Positions 1-8,766 of a stretch of DNA of 64,000 nucleotides are shown here, piece after piece. The stretch lies in contig NZ_JACXAC010000004.1 of NCBI RefSeq assembly GCF_014699055.1, positions 124,001 through 188,000 on the forward strand. Direction: 5' to 3'. This stretch comes from Hymenobacter armeniacus. GTDB taxonomy: Bacteria; Bacteroidota; Bacteroidia; Cytophagales; Hymenobacteraceae. Within the stretch, counting starts at the first letter, position 1. Each line of letters opens with the position of its first letter. Made by a program: the position numbers and the translations under genes. A model generated the notes under the pieces. That model searched no databases and was not told the origin of the DNA. It worked only from the letters and a program-made list of their open reading frames with translations.

Positions 1-1
1 G

Positions 2-358
2 CCTTATGAGTGCTTCCTCGAAGAAGACACTTACCTGCCGATGATGTACATGCCCGACGCGCTAAAAGCCACGCTGGACCTCATGCACGCGCCGGCCGAG
101 CAAATCAAAGTCCGCACCAGCTACAACCTGGGCGCCATGAGCTTCTCGCCGGCCGAAATCACGGCCAGCATCCAGAAGCACGTGCCTGATTTTGAGGTGA
201 CCTACGCCCCCGACGCCCGCCAGCAAATTGCCAACTCCTGGCCCGCCAGCATCGACGACTCCAAGGCCCGGCAGGATTGGGGCTGGCAGCCCGAGTTCGA
301 CCTCGACAAGATGACGGCCGACATGCTGCTGCATTTGAAGGAGATGCAGCCAGCCTAG
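2..358 (+). CDS. NAD-dependent epimerase / SDR-type L-threonine 3-dehydrogenase, C-terminal part
   Basis: The reading frame is already open at the window edge (it reads PYECFLEEDTYLPMM before the first ATG at 41), so the gene starts outside the window. About 118 residues are visible. The stretch with YNLGAMSFSPAEI, then NSWPASIDDSKARQDWGW and FDLDKMTADML closely resembles the substrate-binding C-terminus of short-chain-dehydrogenase-type L-threonine dehydrogenases, which oxidise threonine to 2-amino-3-ketobutyrate. The Rossmann NAD-binding half is not in the window, so a related nucleotide-sugar epimerase cannot be excluded. It converges on the TerC gene across a strong terminator hairpin. 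Confidence 0.8.
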   Translation, partial: PYECFLEEDTYLPMMYMPDALKATLDLMHAPAEQIKVRTSYNLGAMSFSPAEITASIQKHVPDFEVTYAPDARQQIANSWPASIDDSKARQDWGWQPEFDLDKMTADMLLHLKEMQPA

Positions 359-372
359 GCTTGCGAATGCGC

Positions 373-425
373 CCAAACAAAGCCCAGCGCCCGCTCAGAT
401 TCCTGAGCGGACGCTGGGCTTTCGC
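373..425. terminator. Bidirectional terminator between convergent genes
   Basis: AGCCCAGCG (381-389) pairs with CGCTGGGCT (412-420), with further pairing CCGCTCA/TGAGCGG inside. It lies between the convergent stops at 358 and 445 and can serve both strands. Confidence 0.75.
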
Positions 426-444
426 GTTTTGCCAGGGGCAGCGG

Positions 445-1338
445 CTACGCTTGCCGGCGAAGGTTCTCCGCGGCTTTGGCTTCGGCCAGGCGGTTGCCGC
501 CGGGGCGCTGGGGCACGTTGAAGAGCAGCGACGTGGCCCACGGCACCAGGAAGCAGGCTACCGTGAGAACGGTCAGGGCCACATCGGCGGCTTCGCTTTC
601 CAGGGCTTCGCTCACGGGGTGGCCGGGCAGGAAGTGGCTCGCCAGCGAGAGCATGAGCTTGAGGCCCAGCAGGGCAATGACCACGAAGGCCGCCGTTTCC
701 AGAAACGGGTACTTGCCCATGAGCAGCACAAAAGCCTGCGCCACCAGCCGCATGGCCAGAATGCCGATGAACACGCCCACGCAAATCAGAATCAGGTTGT
801 CGGTGAAGGCCACCACGGCAAACACGTTGTCGATGCTGAAGGCCAGGTCCATCAGCTCAATGAGCGCCACCGTGGCCCAGAATTTCCCGAACAGGCCCAG
901 CGTGTTGCGGTAAAACCAGCTTTTCTCTTTGTTGATGGCTTCGGCGTCGTCGTGCGCGGGCCGGGCCTTGAAGTGCCCATACGCCAGGTACAGCAGGTAG
1001 AGCCCGCCCAGCGGCTTCAAAAACCAGAACTGGATGAGAAACGAGGCAAACACGATGCACACACCCCGAAACACATACGCCCCAATGATGCCGTAGCGCA
1101 GGGCCTTGTGCCGCTGCTCCTTGGGCAAGTCGCCCACCATGGTGGCCAGCACCGCCGCATTATCCACCGAAAGTAGGCTTTCGATGATAACCAGGTTGCC
1201 CACGATGGCCAGCGAGGCCAGCGGGTTGTTGAGGATTTGCTCGAGGTAATGGTTCACGGCGGAGAAGCTAGGGAACTTGGGTAACGAGGCGGCAAGTGGA
1301 AAGATGCCCGGCGGGCAATGAGCACAAAAGAACGTCAT
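445..1338 (-). CDS. TerC family integral membrane protein
   Basis: About 297 residues with several hydrophobic segments. It carries the two Asp-Asn motifs of the TerC/YkoY family (SVDNAAVLA near the N-terminus and FSIDNVFAV in the middle) that are thought to bind metal in membrane transport; family members are linked to tellurite resistance and manganese export. A cytosolic loop with KARPAHDDAEAINKEKSW separates the halves. The start is uncertain: ATG at 1338 adds a Cys/Pro-rich leader, while a GTG at 1257 (VNHYLEQIL) would begin just before the first membrane helix as in typical family members. The frame stays open upstream into the hydrolase gene, but that extension is on the wrong reading frame of a real gene. 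Confidence 0.85.
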   Translation of the reverse strand: MTFFCAHCPPGIFPLAASLPKFPSFSAVNHYLEQILNNPLASLAIVGNLVIIESLLSVDNAAVLATMVGDLPKEQRHKALRYGIIGAYVFRGVCIVFASFLIQFWFLKPLGGLYLLYLAYGHFKARPAHDDAEAINKEKSWFYRNTLGLFGKFWATVALIELMDLAFSIDNVFAVVAFTDNLILICVGVFIGILAMRLVAQAFVLLMGKYPFLETAAFVVIALLGLKLMLSLASHFLPGHPVSEALESEAADVALTVLTVACFLVPWATSLLFNVPQRPGGNRLAEAKAAENLRRQA

Positions 1339-1367
1339 GCCGCGCGCCGCGCCGCACGAAGTGCTTG

Positions 1368-2267
1368 CTAAGTGGCGGCACCCAGCAGTTCCGCCATCTC
1401 CTCCACTATCGCCTTCCAATTCTCCAGATACAGCATGTGGCCCTGCCCGGGCAGTAGGCGCACCGGCGCGTGGCCCAGCCGCCGGGCCAGATACGGAATG
1501 TTGCCGGGCGCCCACACGCCATCGGCGTCGCCGTGCCAGAGGCGCACGGGGGCGCGCACGTCTTCGATGCGGAAGCCGGGTGGGCGGCACCACGCTTGCG
1601 CGTCGTCGTACACGCCGCGGCCGTGGTGGGCGAAGCCGGCCACGGCCGCATCGCGCAGCAGGGCCCGAAAATGAGTGGTCACGCGCGCTTCTTCCGAAAA
1701 CATGAGGCGGATAAACCAGTCGATGGTGCGGTCGGGGTGGCGCCGCCATTGCCGGCTGAGCCAGAGAAACGTCGTTCTGTTCAGCCACGGAAAGCCGATT
1801 TGGCCCCAGCGCAGGAATTTCCACAGGGGCGAAAGGTGGCGGTAGGCCGCGGGCTCGCCCAGCGGCAGGCAGGTGCTGAGCAGCTGCCCGGCCGCCACCC
1901 GTGCCGGGTGCCGCGCCGCCAGCGCCAGCGCGTGCACTCCGCCCACCGACCAGCCCATCACGCCCACCGGCCCGCGGATTTCCAGCGCCTCGAGCATGGC
2001 CGCCACGTCGTCGGCAAACGAGGGAAACGTGAGCCGCCGGTACACGCTCGACTGGCCCACGCCGGGACGGTCGGGCGCCAGAATCTGCAGTTGCAGCCGC
2101 GCCAGCAGCGCCGCATCGTCGGGCAGCTCCAGCCCCGAGGAGCCGAAGCCGTGGTGAAACACCACCGGTCGGTGGGCGGGGTCGCCGTAGCGCGTCAGGC
2201 CCAGGCGGCGGCCGTCGGGCAGGCCGATGGTGAGGGGCGTGGGGCGGCCGGCGGTGGGGGAGGGCAT
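1368..2267 (-). CDS. Alpha/beta hydrolase fold protein
   Basis: This 299-residue protein has a complete alpha/beta-hydrolase triad. The nucleophile is Ser107 in GWSVGG, the acid is Asp247 in WHGDADG, and the histidine is His277 in GQGHMLYLE. HHGFGSS near residue 40 supplies the oxyanion-hole region and DRPGVGQS follows at about 66-73. The substrate cannot be told from sequence; this type includes esterases and C-C hydrolases. It lies 29 bp upstream of the TerC start on the same strand and may be co-transcribed. Its 5' end faces the DUF3891 gene across 114 bp. Confidence 0.85.
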   Translation of the reverse strand: MPSPTAGRPTPLTIGLPDGRRLGLTRYGDPAHRPVVFHHGFGSSGLELPDDAALLARLQLQILAPDRPGVGQSSVYRRLTFPSFADDVAAMLEALEIRGPVGVMGWSVGGVHALALAARHPARVAAGQLLSTCLPLGEPAAYRHLSPLWKFLRWGQIGFPWLNRTTFLWLSRQWRRHPDRTIDWFIRLMFSEEARVTTHFRALLRDAAVAGFAHHGRGVYDDAQAWCRPPGFRIEDVRAPVRLWHGDADGVWAPGNIPYLARRLGHAPVRLLPGQGHMLYLENWKAIVEEMAELLGAAT

Positions 2268-2381
2268 GGCTGCTGGTACGGACAGCGGGGGCAGCAGTTG
2301 GGGAGGGCTGACTGCCGGGGCCGCAACCCAGCTGTGGCCTTTGCAGTTGTAAGGAGCCGGGCTAGTTCGCCTTTTTCATCT

Positions 2382-3125
2382 ATGATAGTCAACTCCACGC
2401 CCGCCGGCTGGCAAATCATCTACCAACAAGCCCACGCCCTGCTGGCCATGCAGCTGGCCTGGCACTGGCCGCCCACCCTGCCGCCCGACCGCTGGGTGGG
2501 CCTGCTGGCCGCCATCGCGCAGCACGACGACGAGCAGGACGCCTGGCGCGGGCGCGGCGGCCACCACGGCCTCACGGCCGCCGGGGCACCGGCCAACTTC
2601 ACCCACAAGCCGTTCTCGCTGGAACAGGCCGCCGGGGTGCTGGCTGCTGCCCGCTTTCAGGGGCGCTGGCGCAGCCTGCTCACCAGCCTGCACCTGAGCT
2701 GCCTCTACGAGGGCCTGCGGGGCCAGTCCGATGAAATAACGTCGTTCCTCGACTACCTCAAGGCGCGCCAGCAGGAGTGGCGGCGCGGCCTCAAGCTCAC
2801 CAAGGCCGAGGCCCAGCAGGCCTACGACCTGCTGCACTGGTGCGACCGGCTGTCGCTCATTCTCTGCCGGCACGAAATCCCGGAAATGGGGCGGGCCGTG
2901 GAAATCCACCACGGCCCCGACGGCCGCCGCTACGACCTGCGCCAGCCCCACGGGCCCGACGGCCCGGTGCACATCGAGCCCTGGCCTTTCGCGGCGCCCG
3001 AACTTGAAGTGAGCGTGGAAGCCAGCGTGCTCACGCAACTGCAGTTCCGCGACGATGCCGAGCTGGCCGCCGCCCTGCGCGCGGCCCCCATCGAAACGCT
3101 ACGCTGGACCCTGCGTCGCGCCTGA
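2382..3125 (+). CDS. DUF3891 family protein
   Basis: This 247-residue soluble protein matches the DUF3891 pattern: an N-terminal GWQIIYQQAHALLAMQLAWHW, an AIAQHDDEQDAW segment with conserved His/Asp residues, HLSCLYEG, and a C-terminal LLHWCDRLSLILC. The clustered His and Asp residues look like a possible metal site, as in HD-type proteins, but that is inference and no activity is known to me. ATG at 2382 is the first start in frame that gives this family-like N-terminus. Confidence 0.75.
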   Translation: MIVNSTPAGWQIIYQQAHALLAMQLAWHWPPTLPPDRWVGLLAAIAQHDDEQDAWRGRGGHHGLTAAGAPANFTHKPFSLEQAAGVLAAARFQGRWRSLLTSLHLSCLYEGLRGQSDEITSFLDYLKARQQEWRRGLKLTKAEAQQAYDLLHWCDRLSLILCRHEIPEMGRAVEIHHGPDGRRYDLRQPHGPDGPVHIEPWPFAAPELEVSVEASVLTQLQFRDDAELAAALRAAPIETLRWTLRRA

Positions 3126-3216
3126 CGGGCCTGCTAAGCTCGGCCGCACGCCGGGCGGCGCCATAACGCGGCCCGGCTGCCGCCGTAAGAGGAGCTCGTT
3201 TCATCCCCATTGCAGC

Positions 3217-4188
3217 ATGGCTTCGCACTATAAATTCACCGACGTCGTGGCGGTTCTGAAGTCTTCCGCTTCGGAGTTCAGCAACAACAACTCGTTTCGG
3301 CACGCGGCGGCGCTGTCGTACTACACCATCTTTTCGCTGCCGCCGCTGCTGCTCATCGTCATCACGGTGGCCAGCGCGGCCTACGGCGGCGAGGCCCTGA
3401 CGGGTCAGATTTACGGGCAGCTGAAGGGGCTGGTGGGCGCCGACTCGGCCAAGTTTCTGCAGGACAGCATTGCCAAGTTCACCGTGCAACAGCGGGGGCC
3501 GGTGGCCACCACCATTGGCATTGCCACGCTCATTTTTGCGGCCACCACCTTCTTTGTCACGCTGCAGGAAAGCATCAACGACATCTGGAACCTGAAGGTG
3601 AAAACCACCGGCATCGGCATCGGGGCGTTTCTGAAGCAGCGGTTTCTGTCGTTCGGGCTTATTCTGAGCGTGGCGCTGCTGCTGCTCATTTCGTTTGTGA
3701 TAAGCGCCGTGCTGAGCGCCTTCACGGGCTGGCTGCAGCAGCAGATTCCGGCCGTGGGCGTGGTCGTCATTCGGCTGGTCGATTTCGTGCTGTCGCTGGG
3801 CGTCACCACGCTGCTGTTTGCCCTCATCTACCGGTTTTTGCCCGATGCCGTCATTCGCTGGCGCGACGTGGGCGTGGGGGCCTTCATCACGGCGCTGCTC
3901 TTCGTGATTGGTAAGTTTCTCATTGCCTACTACATCGCCAAGTCGAACCCCGGCTCGGCGTTTGGGGCGGCGGGCTCGGCCATTGTGCTGCTGCTGTGGG
4001 TCAACTACTCGTCGCTCATCATCTTCTTCGGGGCCGAGTTCACGCAGGAGTTTGCCGACGCCTTTGGGCAGAAAGTGCAGCCCAAGGCCCACGCCGTGCG
4101 CGTGCGCCTCGAAGAAATTGCCCCCGGCGAGTCGGACGAGGAAAAGGCCACCGGCCGGCCCCGCTCCACGGGCAGCTGGAAATCGTAG
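3217..4188 (+). CDS. YihY/BrkB family inner-membrane protein
   Basis: A 323-residue protein with about six membrane segments. It has the family signatures RHAAALSYYTIFSLPPLLL near residues 28-48, a FVTLQESINDIWNLK loop, and a C-terminal GSAFGAAGSAIVLLLWVNYSSLIIFFGAEF. The family was once called ribonuclease BN by error; its function is unsettled and transport has been suggested. ATG at 3217 follows a purine-rich AAGAGGAGC at 3187-3195. The soluble C-terminus is charged (EEIAPGESDEEK). Confidence 0.88.
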   Translation: MASHYKFTDVVAVLKSSASEFSNNNSFRHAAALSYYTIFSLPPLLLIVITVASAAYGGEALTGQIYGQLKGLVGADSAKFLQDSIAKFTVQQRGPVATTIGIATLIFAATTFFVTLQESINDIWNLKVKTTGIGIGAFLKQRFLSFGLILSVALLLLISFVISAVLSAFTGWLQQQIPAVGVVVIRLVDFVLSLGVTTLLFALIYRFLPDAVIRWRDVGVGAFITALLFVIGKFLIAYYIAKSNPGSAFGAAGSAIVLLLWVNYSSLIIFFGAEFTQEFADAFGQKVQPKAHAVRVRLEEIAPGESDEEKATGRPRSTGSWKS

Positions 4189-4262
4189 GGAGGGGCGCGC
4201 CGGGGCATGCAACCGGTTGGCCGGGGGCGTGCATCTTTGCCGCGCCACATCTCCCTCCGCTC

Positions 4263-5264
4263 ATGCCGAAATTCTCCGCCTGCCTGCTGGCCGCGTGCCT
4301 GCTCGGTGCCCCACTGGCCGCCCTGCGCGCCCAAACCCCCGTGCCGGCCCCGCCGACCTTGCCCTCGGGGCCTCCTGCGCCGGGGCCGGCGGCTGCGCCC
4401 GCGCCCGCCCCGGCCACTGGCCAGCCCGAGCTAGTGGGGCGCACGTACAGCGTGGAACTGGTGTCGGGCAACACGTTTGTGGGCGTGCTGCGCAGCAGCG
4501 GCGCGCAGGAACTGGAGTTTCAAACCCAGGACCTGGGCGTGGTGCGGGTGCAGCGCGCCACCCTCAAGCGGCTGGCGCTGCTGTCGGAGGCGCAAGCCCG
4601 GCGGGGCTACGACGACGTGGGCAACGGCAACCGCCTGTTTTTTGCCCCCACGGCCCGCAACCTGCGCAAAGGCGAGGGCTACGTGCAAAACCTGGAGCTC
4701 TTTCTGCTGAGCGTGAACTACGGCGTGACCGATAACTTCTCGATTGGCGCCCTGGGCAGCCTCATCCCCGAGGCGGGCAGCTTCAATTTTATCGGCCTCA
4801 CGCCCAAAGTGAGCTTTCCGGTGGCCGAAAACGTGCGGTTGGGCGCCGGTGGCCTGCTCCTCCTGAACCGGGACGGCGCCTTTGGCATCACCTACGCCAA
4901 CGGCACCTACGGCGGCCCCGACAACAACCTGACCCTGGGCGTGGGCTACGCGTATTCCGGCACCGATGGCTTTTACAGCACGCCCGTATTTGTGCTGGGT
5001 GGGGCCACGCGCGTGAGCCGGCGCATCTCGCTCATGAACGAAACCTACCTCGTGCGCAGCAACTTTGGCGACGGCGTTGCCACCGGGGTGTTCGGCATTG
5101 CCGGGCTGCGCTATGCTACGTCGCGCATTGGGGGGGGGCTGGGCCTGGCCTACGTCTATGCCAACTACCGGGACACGAGCAGCGGCAATACCCGCTTTGG
5201 CTACGACAACGGCACGGCCTACCCGTTTGGCGAGGTCACGGTGCGCTTCGGGAAAATAAAGTAG
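4263..5264 (+). CDS. Exported protein of unknown function, probable outer-membrane beta-barrel
   Basis: A 333-residue protein with a signal peptide ending ALRAQ (about residue 22), then a Pro/Ala-rich linker to about residue 56. A small beta-rich module follows (GRTYSVELVSGNTFVGVL), and a C-terminal half of alternating polar and hydrophobic, Gly- and Tyr-rich strands (FSIGALGSLIPEAGSFNFIGL, YVYANYRD) ends in VRFGKIK, all typical of outer-membrane beta-barrels. I do not recognise a named family. The strand-rich module resembles the first part of the exported pair at 41343-42752. Confidence 0.6.
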   Translation: MPKFSACLLAACLLGAPLAALRAQTPVPAPPTLPSGPPAPGPAAAPAPAPATGQPELVGRTYSVELVSGNTFVGVLRSSGAQELEFQTQDLGVVRVQRATLKRLALLSEAQARRGYDDVGNGNRLFFAPTARNLRKGEGYVQNLELFLLSVNYGVTDNFSIGALGSLIPEAGSFNFIGLTPKVSFPVAENVRLGAGGLLLLNRDGAFGITYANGTYGGPDNNLTLGVGYAYSGTDGFYSTPVFVLGGATRVSRRISLMNETYLVRSNFGDGVATGVFGIAGLRYATSRIGGGLGLAYVYANYRDTSSGNTRFGYDNGTAYPFGEVTVRFGKIK

Positions 5265-5314
5265 CGCGCCGGTATTTTACGGCCTCAATCAGCCAAACCA
5301 AGCCCGTCTTATTG

Positions 5315-5322
5315 TAGGTTTG
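5315..5322 (+). promoter_or_regulatory. Candidate -7 box
   Basis: TAGGTTTG fits the Bacteroidota -7 consensus TAnnTTTG and lies 62 bp upstream of the ATG at 5385. No clear -33 TTTG is visible. Confidence 0.35.
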
Positions 5323-5384
5323 TGGCCCTTTCCTGGTGTTCGCGTTGGTACAAAGCGGTGGGCACTCTTTACGCCCCTGCCTGC

Positions 5385-6128
5385 ATGAAGCACTTTTCTA
5401 CCCTCGCCTTACTCCTCATCGGCCTGCTGCTGGCCGCCCGCCCCGCCGCCGCCCAAACCGCCGCGGCCGACACCGTGCCCGGCCAGGCCCGCTTTGTGAG
5501 CCGGGTGGCGGCCACGCTCTGCACCCGCATTCAGGAGTCGGGCCGCACCACAAAGTTTGAAAGCCTGACCCCCAAGCAGGCCGACGACCTTCTGATGCGC
5601 CTCATGATGACGAGCATGAGCGAGCAATCCACCGAATACGCCGCCCTGCTGGCCGCGGCCCGCCGCCAGAAACTCAGCAGCGACAAGCTCGGGCGCGCCG
5701 TGGGCTTGGGCGCCGTGAAGCAGCTCAGCGTGAGCTGCCCCAGCTCCATGAGCTTGTTTGTGCGCACCTCCTCGGCCCAAAAGGAGATGGGCGAAAGCGG
5801 GGCAAAGGCCCTCAACGACGTTTCGGCCGAAGAAAAGGCGGTGATACAGCCCCTGGTCGATTCCATCTGCGTCAAGCTGCGGGCCGAAGATGCCCGCCGC
5901 CCGCTTCAGCAGCGCACGGCCGCCGAGCGCACCGAATTGATAACCACCGTTATGCAGGGCACCATTGTTAAAAACATGACCCCGCTGATGAGCATCTATT
6001 CCATGGAGCAGCTCAGCAACAAGGACAGCATGCGGGCCTTCGGCATCAAGCTGGCCGGCATCATGATGACGCAGTGCCCCAGCTACATCATCATGCTGGG
6101 CGAAGACGCGAAAAAGGGCAAGCCTTAA
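5385..6128 (+). CDS. Exported protein of unknown function
   Basis: A 247-residue protein with a clear signal peptide (hydrophobic LALLLIGLLLAA, cleavage near PAAAQ at about residue 20). The mature part is mostly helical and soluble, with Cys residues at CTRIQES, VSCPSS, SICVKL and TQCPSY that could form disulfides in the periplasm. Two halves look alike in layout: VAATLCTRI...DDLLMRLM and VDSICVKL...ELITTVM, each followed by a SCPSS/QCPSY segment, which suggests an internal duplication (inference). No family is recognised. Confidence 0.6.
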   Translation: MKHFSTLALLLIGLLLAARPAAAQTAAADTVPGQARFVSRVAATLCTRIQESGRTTKFESLTPKQADDLLMRLMMTSMSEQSTEYAALLAAARRQKLSSDKLGRAVGLGAVKQLSVSCPSSMSLFVRTSSAQKEMGESGAKALNDVSAEEKAVIQPLVDSICVKLRAEDARRPLQQRTAAERTELITTVMQGTIVKNMTPLMSIYSMEQLSNKDSMRAFGIKLAGIMMTQCPSYIIMLGEDAKKGKP

Positions 6129-6166
6129 CGGGAAGTTCCGCAGCCTGCACGCTGTGCTAAGCCCGT

Positions 6167-6202
6167 AAAAAAGCCCGGACGTGAAGCACGTCCGGGCTTT
6201 TT
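6167..6202. terminator. Bidirectional terminator between convergent genes
   Basis: AAGCCCGGACGTG (6171-6183) pairs with CACGTCCGGGCTT (6186-6198), flanked by an A-run on the left and a T-run on the right. It lies between the stops at 6128 and 6223. Confidence 0.85.
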
Positions 6203-6222
6203 CGTGTGGCAACGGCGGCGGG

Positions 6223-7308
6223 CTATTGCGCCGCTTCGGCCTTTTCCTCTTTCACCGCCAGCTGCCCGCAGGCGGCGTCGATGTCTTTGCCGCGCGAGCG
6301 GCGGATGTTGGTTTGCACGCCGCGGTCGGCCAGGAACTTGTGGAAAGCCGTGATTTTGTCGGCCTCGGCGTTCTGGTAGCTGGCGTTTTCGATGGGGTTG
6401 TATTCAATCAAATTTACCTTGCAGGGCAGCCACTTCGCGATTTTCAGCAGCTCGGCGGCGTCGTCCAGCCCGTCGTTGAAGCCGTCGAACACGATGTACT
6501 CGTAGGTGACTTTGCGGCCGGTTTTCTGGTGGTAGTACTGCAGGGCCTCCTTCAGCGCGGCCAGGGAGTTGGCCTCGTTGATGGGCATGATTTCGTTGCG
6601 CTTGGCATCGGTGGGGGCGTGCAGCGAGAGGGCCAGGTTGGCCTTCACGTCGTCGTCGGCCAGCTTTTTAATCATCTTGGCGATGCCGGCGGTGCTGATG
6701 GTGATGCGGCGCGGGGCCATGTTCAGGCCGTCGGGCGCGGTGATGCGGCGCACGCTTTCCACCACGTTGGCGTAGTTGAGCAGGGGCTCGCCCATGCCCA
6801 TGTACACGATGTTGGTGAGCGGCGTGCCGTACTGGGCCTCGCACTGCTCCCGAATGCGCACCACCTGGTCGTAAATCTCGGCCGCGTCGAGGTTGCGCTT
6901 GCGGTCCATGTAGCCGGTGGCGCAAAACTTACAGGTGAGCGAACAGCCCACCTGCGAGCTGATGCAGGCCGTCATCCGCGTATCGTGCGGAATGAGCACG
7001 CCCTCCACCACGTTGCCATCATACAGCTTAAAGGCCGATTTGATGGTGCCGTCGTTCGAGAGCTGCTTGTTCTGCACCGTCACGCCGTTTATCACGAAGT
7101 GGTTGGCCAGCAGCTCGCGCGTGGCCACCGAGATGTTGTTCATCTCCTCAAACGTGGCGGCGGTGTTTTTCCACAGCCATTCCAGCACCTGCTTGGCGCG
7201 GAAGGGCTTCTCGCCGTGCTCCACCATGAAGGCCTTGAGCTCGTCGGGCGAGGTTTTGCGGATGTCACGCTTTTTGATGACGGGGGCGAGGGGCAGTTCC
7301 AGTAACAT
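6223..7308 (-). CDS. rlmN: 23S rRNA (adenine2503-C2)/tRNA methyltransferase RlmN
   Basis: A 361-residue radical-SAM enzyme that methylates C2 of A2503 in 23S rRNA and of A37 in some tRNAs. The iron-sulfur motif is C122-x3-C126-x2-C129 (GCSLTCKFCATG). MGMGEPLLNY, ISTAGI, SLHAP and EYIVFDGFND follow in the expected order. The second catalytic cysteine is in DAACGQL near residue 349. ATG at 7308 is preferred over an in-frame ATG at 7323, because a promoter-like TATTTTTG ends only 4 bases before it. Confidence 0.97.
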   Translation of the reverse strand: MLLELPLAPVIKKRDIRKTSPDELKAFMVEHGEKPFRAKQVLEWLWKNTAATFEEMNNISVATRELLANHFVINGVTVQNKQLSNDGTIKSAFKLYDGNVVEGVLIPHDTRMTACISSQVGCSLTCKFCATGYMDRKRNLDAAEIYDQVVRIREQCEAQYGTPLTNIVYMGMGEPLLNYANVVESVRRITAPDGLNMAPRRITISTAGIAKMIKKLADDDVKANLALSLHAPTDAKRNEIMPINEANSLAALKEALQYYHQKTGRKVTYEYIVFDGFNDGLDDAAELLKIAKWLPCKVNLIEYNPIENASYQNAEADKITAFHKFLADRGVQTNIRRSRGKDIDAACGQLAVKEEKAEAAQ

Positions 7309-7312
7309 AGTG

Positions 7313-7320
7313 CAAAAATA
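7313..7320 (-). promoter_or_regulatory. Candidate -7 box of rlmN, near-leaderless
   Basis: On the minus strand this reads TATTTTTG, matching TAnnTTTG. It ends 4 bases before the ATG at 7308, so transcription would begin at or very near the start codon. Confidence 0.45.
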
Positions 7321-7404
7321 CAACCCCTCAGGGCGTTGAGTTCCGAAAACCGATAAATGGGCGCGAATGCCATGTAAAAACGTGGCACCGCGCCCCTGGC
7401 CGGC

Positions 7405-8262
7405 CTAATTGCCGGGCGCCAGCAGCGTTAGTTGCAGGCGCATAGCCACGCGCTTGCCGTTGGCATAGGCCGGCGCCACGCGGGGCAAGTTCCGGGCTGC
7501 GCGGCCCAGCAGCTCCAGGCAGGCCGGTGGCAGCTCTTCTTCCTCCTGAATGGCCACGGCATCGCCGTATTCGGCCCGCAGGGCTTCGTAGTCTTTGGGG
7601 TCGTGCGTCACGCGCTGCACGTCATACAGCGTGCCGCCCGGCCCCACGGTGACGAGAATGCCCAGGTTGGTTTTGGGCACGAAGCAGCCGCTTTCGCCCC
7701 GCAGCCGCAGGTATTCTGCGTTCAGGTCGTTGGCCAGCCCGCGGTAGCCCAGTATGCCCTGGTAAATGGGCATTTGTTCCACGGCCGTGTACAGGCGCAG
7801 CGAGTCGGCGGCGGGCACCGGGCGTTTGCTGCGCGCCAGTTTCGAGAGTCCGTCGAGCTGGAAGGTAATGGGCGCGGTGAGCACGCACGCCACCGGCTTG
7901 CCAAATTGCACGCCGGGCGACAGCTGCGGCAATTGCCGCACGGCCCGCACCACGGCCGAGTCGGTTTGGGCTTCCAGGCTACGGGTTATTTTCACCCGGC
8001 CCACGCGGCCGTCGGGGGCCACCACAAAACTCACCTCGCTCTGGCCCTGAATGCCGTAGCGCAGCGCCTGCATCGGGTACTTCACGCGCAGCTGAATGGC
8101 CCGCACCAGGCCGGGCTGCCCGCCGCCTTCTGGCATTTCGGGGGTTCTGAACGAAATATTGGGCCGTTCCGGCGTTGCGGAAACGGTTTGCGCCAGTGCG
8201 GCCGGGGCAAACGTTATTGTCCCCAGGCCAACCCCTAGGAAAAGCGCAATGGTAGTGGTCAT
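7405..8262 (-). CDS. TonB C-terminal-domain exported protein
   Basis: A 285-residue protein with a signal peptide (cleavage near ALAQ, residue 25) and no other membrane segment. Residues about 45-135 form a TonB-C-like fold: GQPGLVRAIQLRVKYPMQALRYGIQGQSEVSFVVAPDGRVGRVKITRSL-type signature with the usual YP...G..G.V...F.V...G.V..V.I pattern. A second, weaker copy may follow (TNLGILVTVGPGGTLYDVQRV). It lacks the N-terminal anchor and Pro-rich spacer of true energy transducers, so direct TonB function is doubtful; such periplasmic TonB-C proteins are common in this phylum. Confidence 0.75.
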   Translation of the reverse strand: MTTTIALFLGVGLGTITFAPAALAQTVSATPERPNISFRTPEMPEGGGQPGLVRAIQLRVKYPMQALRYGIQGQSEVSFVVAPDGRVGRVKITRSLEAQTDSAVVRAVRQLPQLSPGVQFGKPVACVLTAPITFQLDGLSKLARSKRPVPAADSLRLYTAVEQMPIYQGILGYRGLANDLNAEYLRLRGESGCFVPKTNLGILVTVGPGGTLYDVQRVTHDPKDYEALRAEYGDAVAIQEEEELPPACLELLGRAARNLPRVAPAYANGKRVAMRLQLTLLAPGN

Positions 8263-8303
8263 TCGATAAAAAAGCAGCTAGCGTGTAAGCCCGCAAAGGT
8301 ACC

Positions 8304-8744
8304 TCACGCCAGCGGCCCTGCGTGCACCTGCGCGGCCAGCGCCTCGGGCAGCAGGCGCAGCTTGCGCACGTTGTAATCGAAGCAGAGCATGCCAGTTTTG
8401 GCGCGGGCTATTTCCTTGCCGGCCTGGTTGTGCACGTGATACACCACGTCGAAGCCGTACTTGCTGGCGTCGGCGGCAGCTATCTGGAAGTGCAGCACGT
8501 CGCCGTGGAAGGCCTCGCCCTTGTACTCCACGGCTGCATCCACCATGATGAGGCCGAGCTTGCTCACGGGGTCGTAGTCGTTTTCGAGGCCCAGCGAGCG
8601 CAGAAACTGCACCCGCGCCTCGTGCAGCAGGCCCAGCAGCGCATCGTTGCCGAGGTGGCCGCCGTAGTTGAGGTCGGTGATGCGCACGGGTATCTCGGTG
8701 CGGAAGGAGAAGGCATCGGGCAAGGCTACTTTTACGCGGGCCAT
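8304..8744 (-). CDS. Acyl-CoA thioesterase, hotdog fold (4HBT-like)
   Basis: A 146-residue single-domain protein. Residues about 15-30 read VRITDLNYGGHLGNDALLGLLHEAR, the hotdog thioesterase layout in which a conserved D.N..GH.GN precedes the central helix. YKGEAFHGDVLHFQIAAAD and GKEIARAKTGMLCFDY follow as in YbgC/FadM-like enzymes. It probably hydrolyses acyl-CoA thioesters in the cytoplasm. ATG at 8744 is chosen; an upstream in-frame ATG at 8834 would overlap the divergent mnmD gene. Confidence 0.85.
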   Translation of the reverse strand: MARVKVALPDAFSFRTEIPVRITDLNYGGHLGNDALLGLLHEARVQFLRSLGLENDYDPVSKLGLIMVDAAVEYKGEAFHGDVLHFQIAAADASKYGFDVVYHVHNQAGKEIARAKTGMLCFDYNVRKLRLLPEALAAQVHAGPLA

Positions 8745-8766
8745 GGCTTTTAATGAAGAATGAGCG

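Noticed and set aside
1339-1824. N-terminal extension of TerC
   Set aside because: It runs into the hydrolase gene in another frame and has a biased Arg/Pro composition; the family N-terminus begins at or after 1338.
1470-3125. Extension of the DUF3891 frame far upstream across the hydrolase gene
   Set aside because: It runs antisense to the alpha/beta hydrolase with its complete triad; the family N-terminus begins at 2382.
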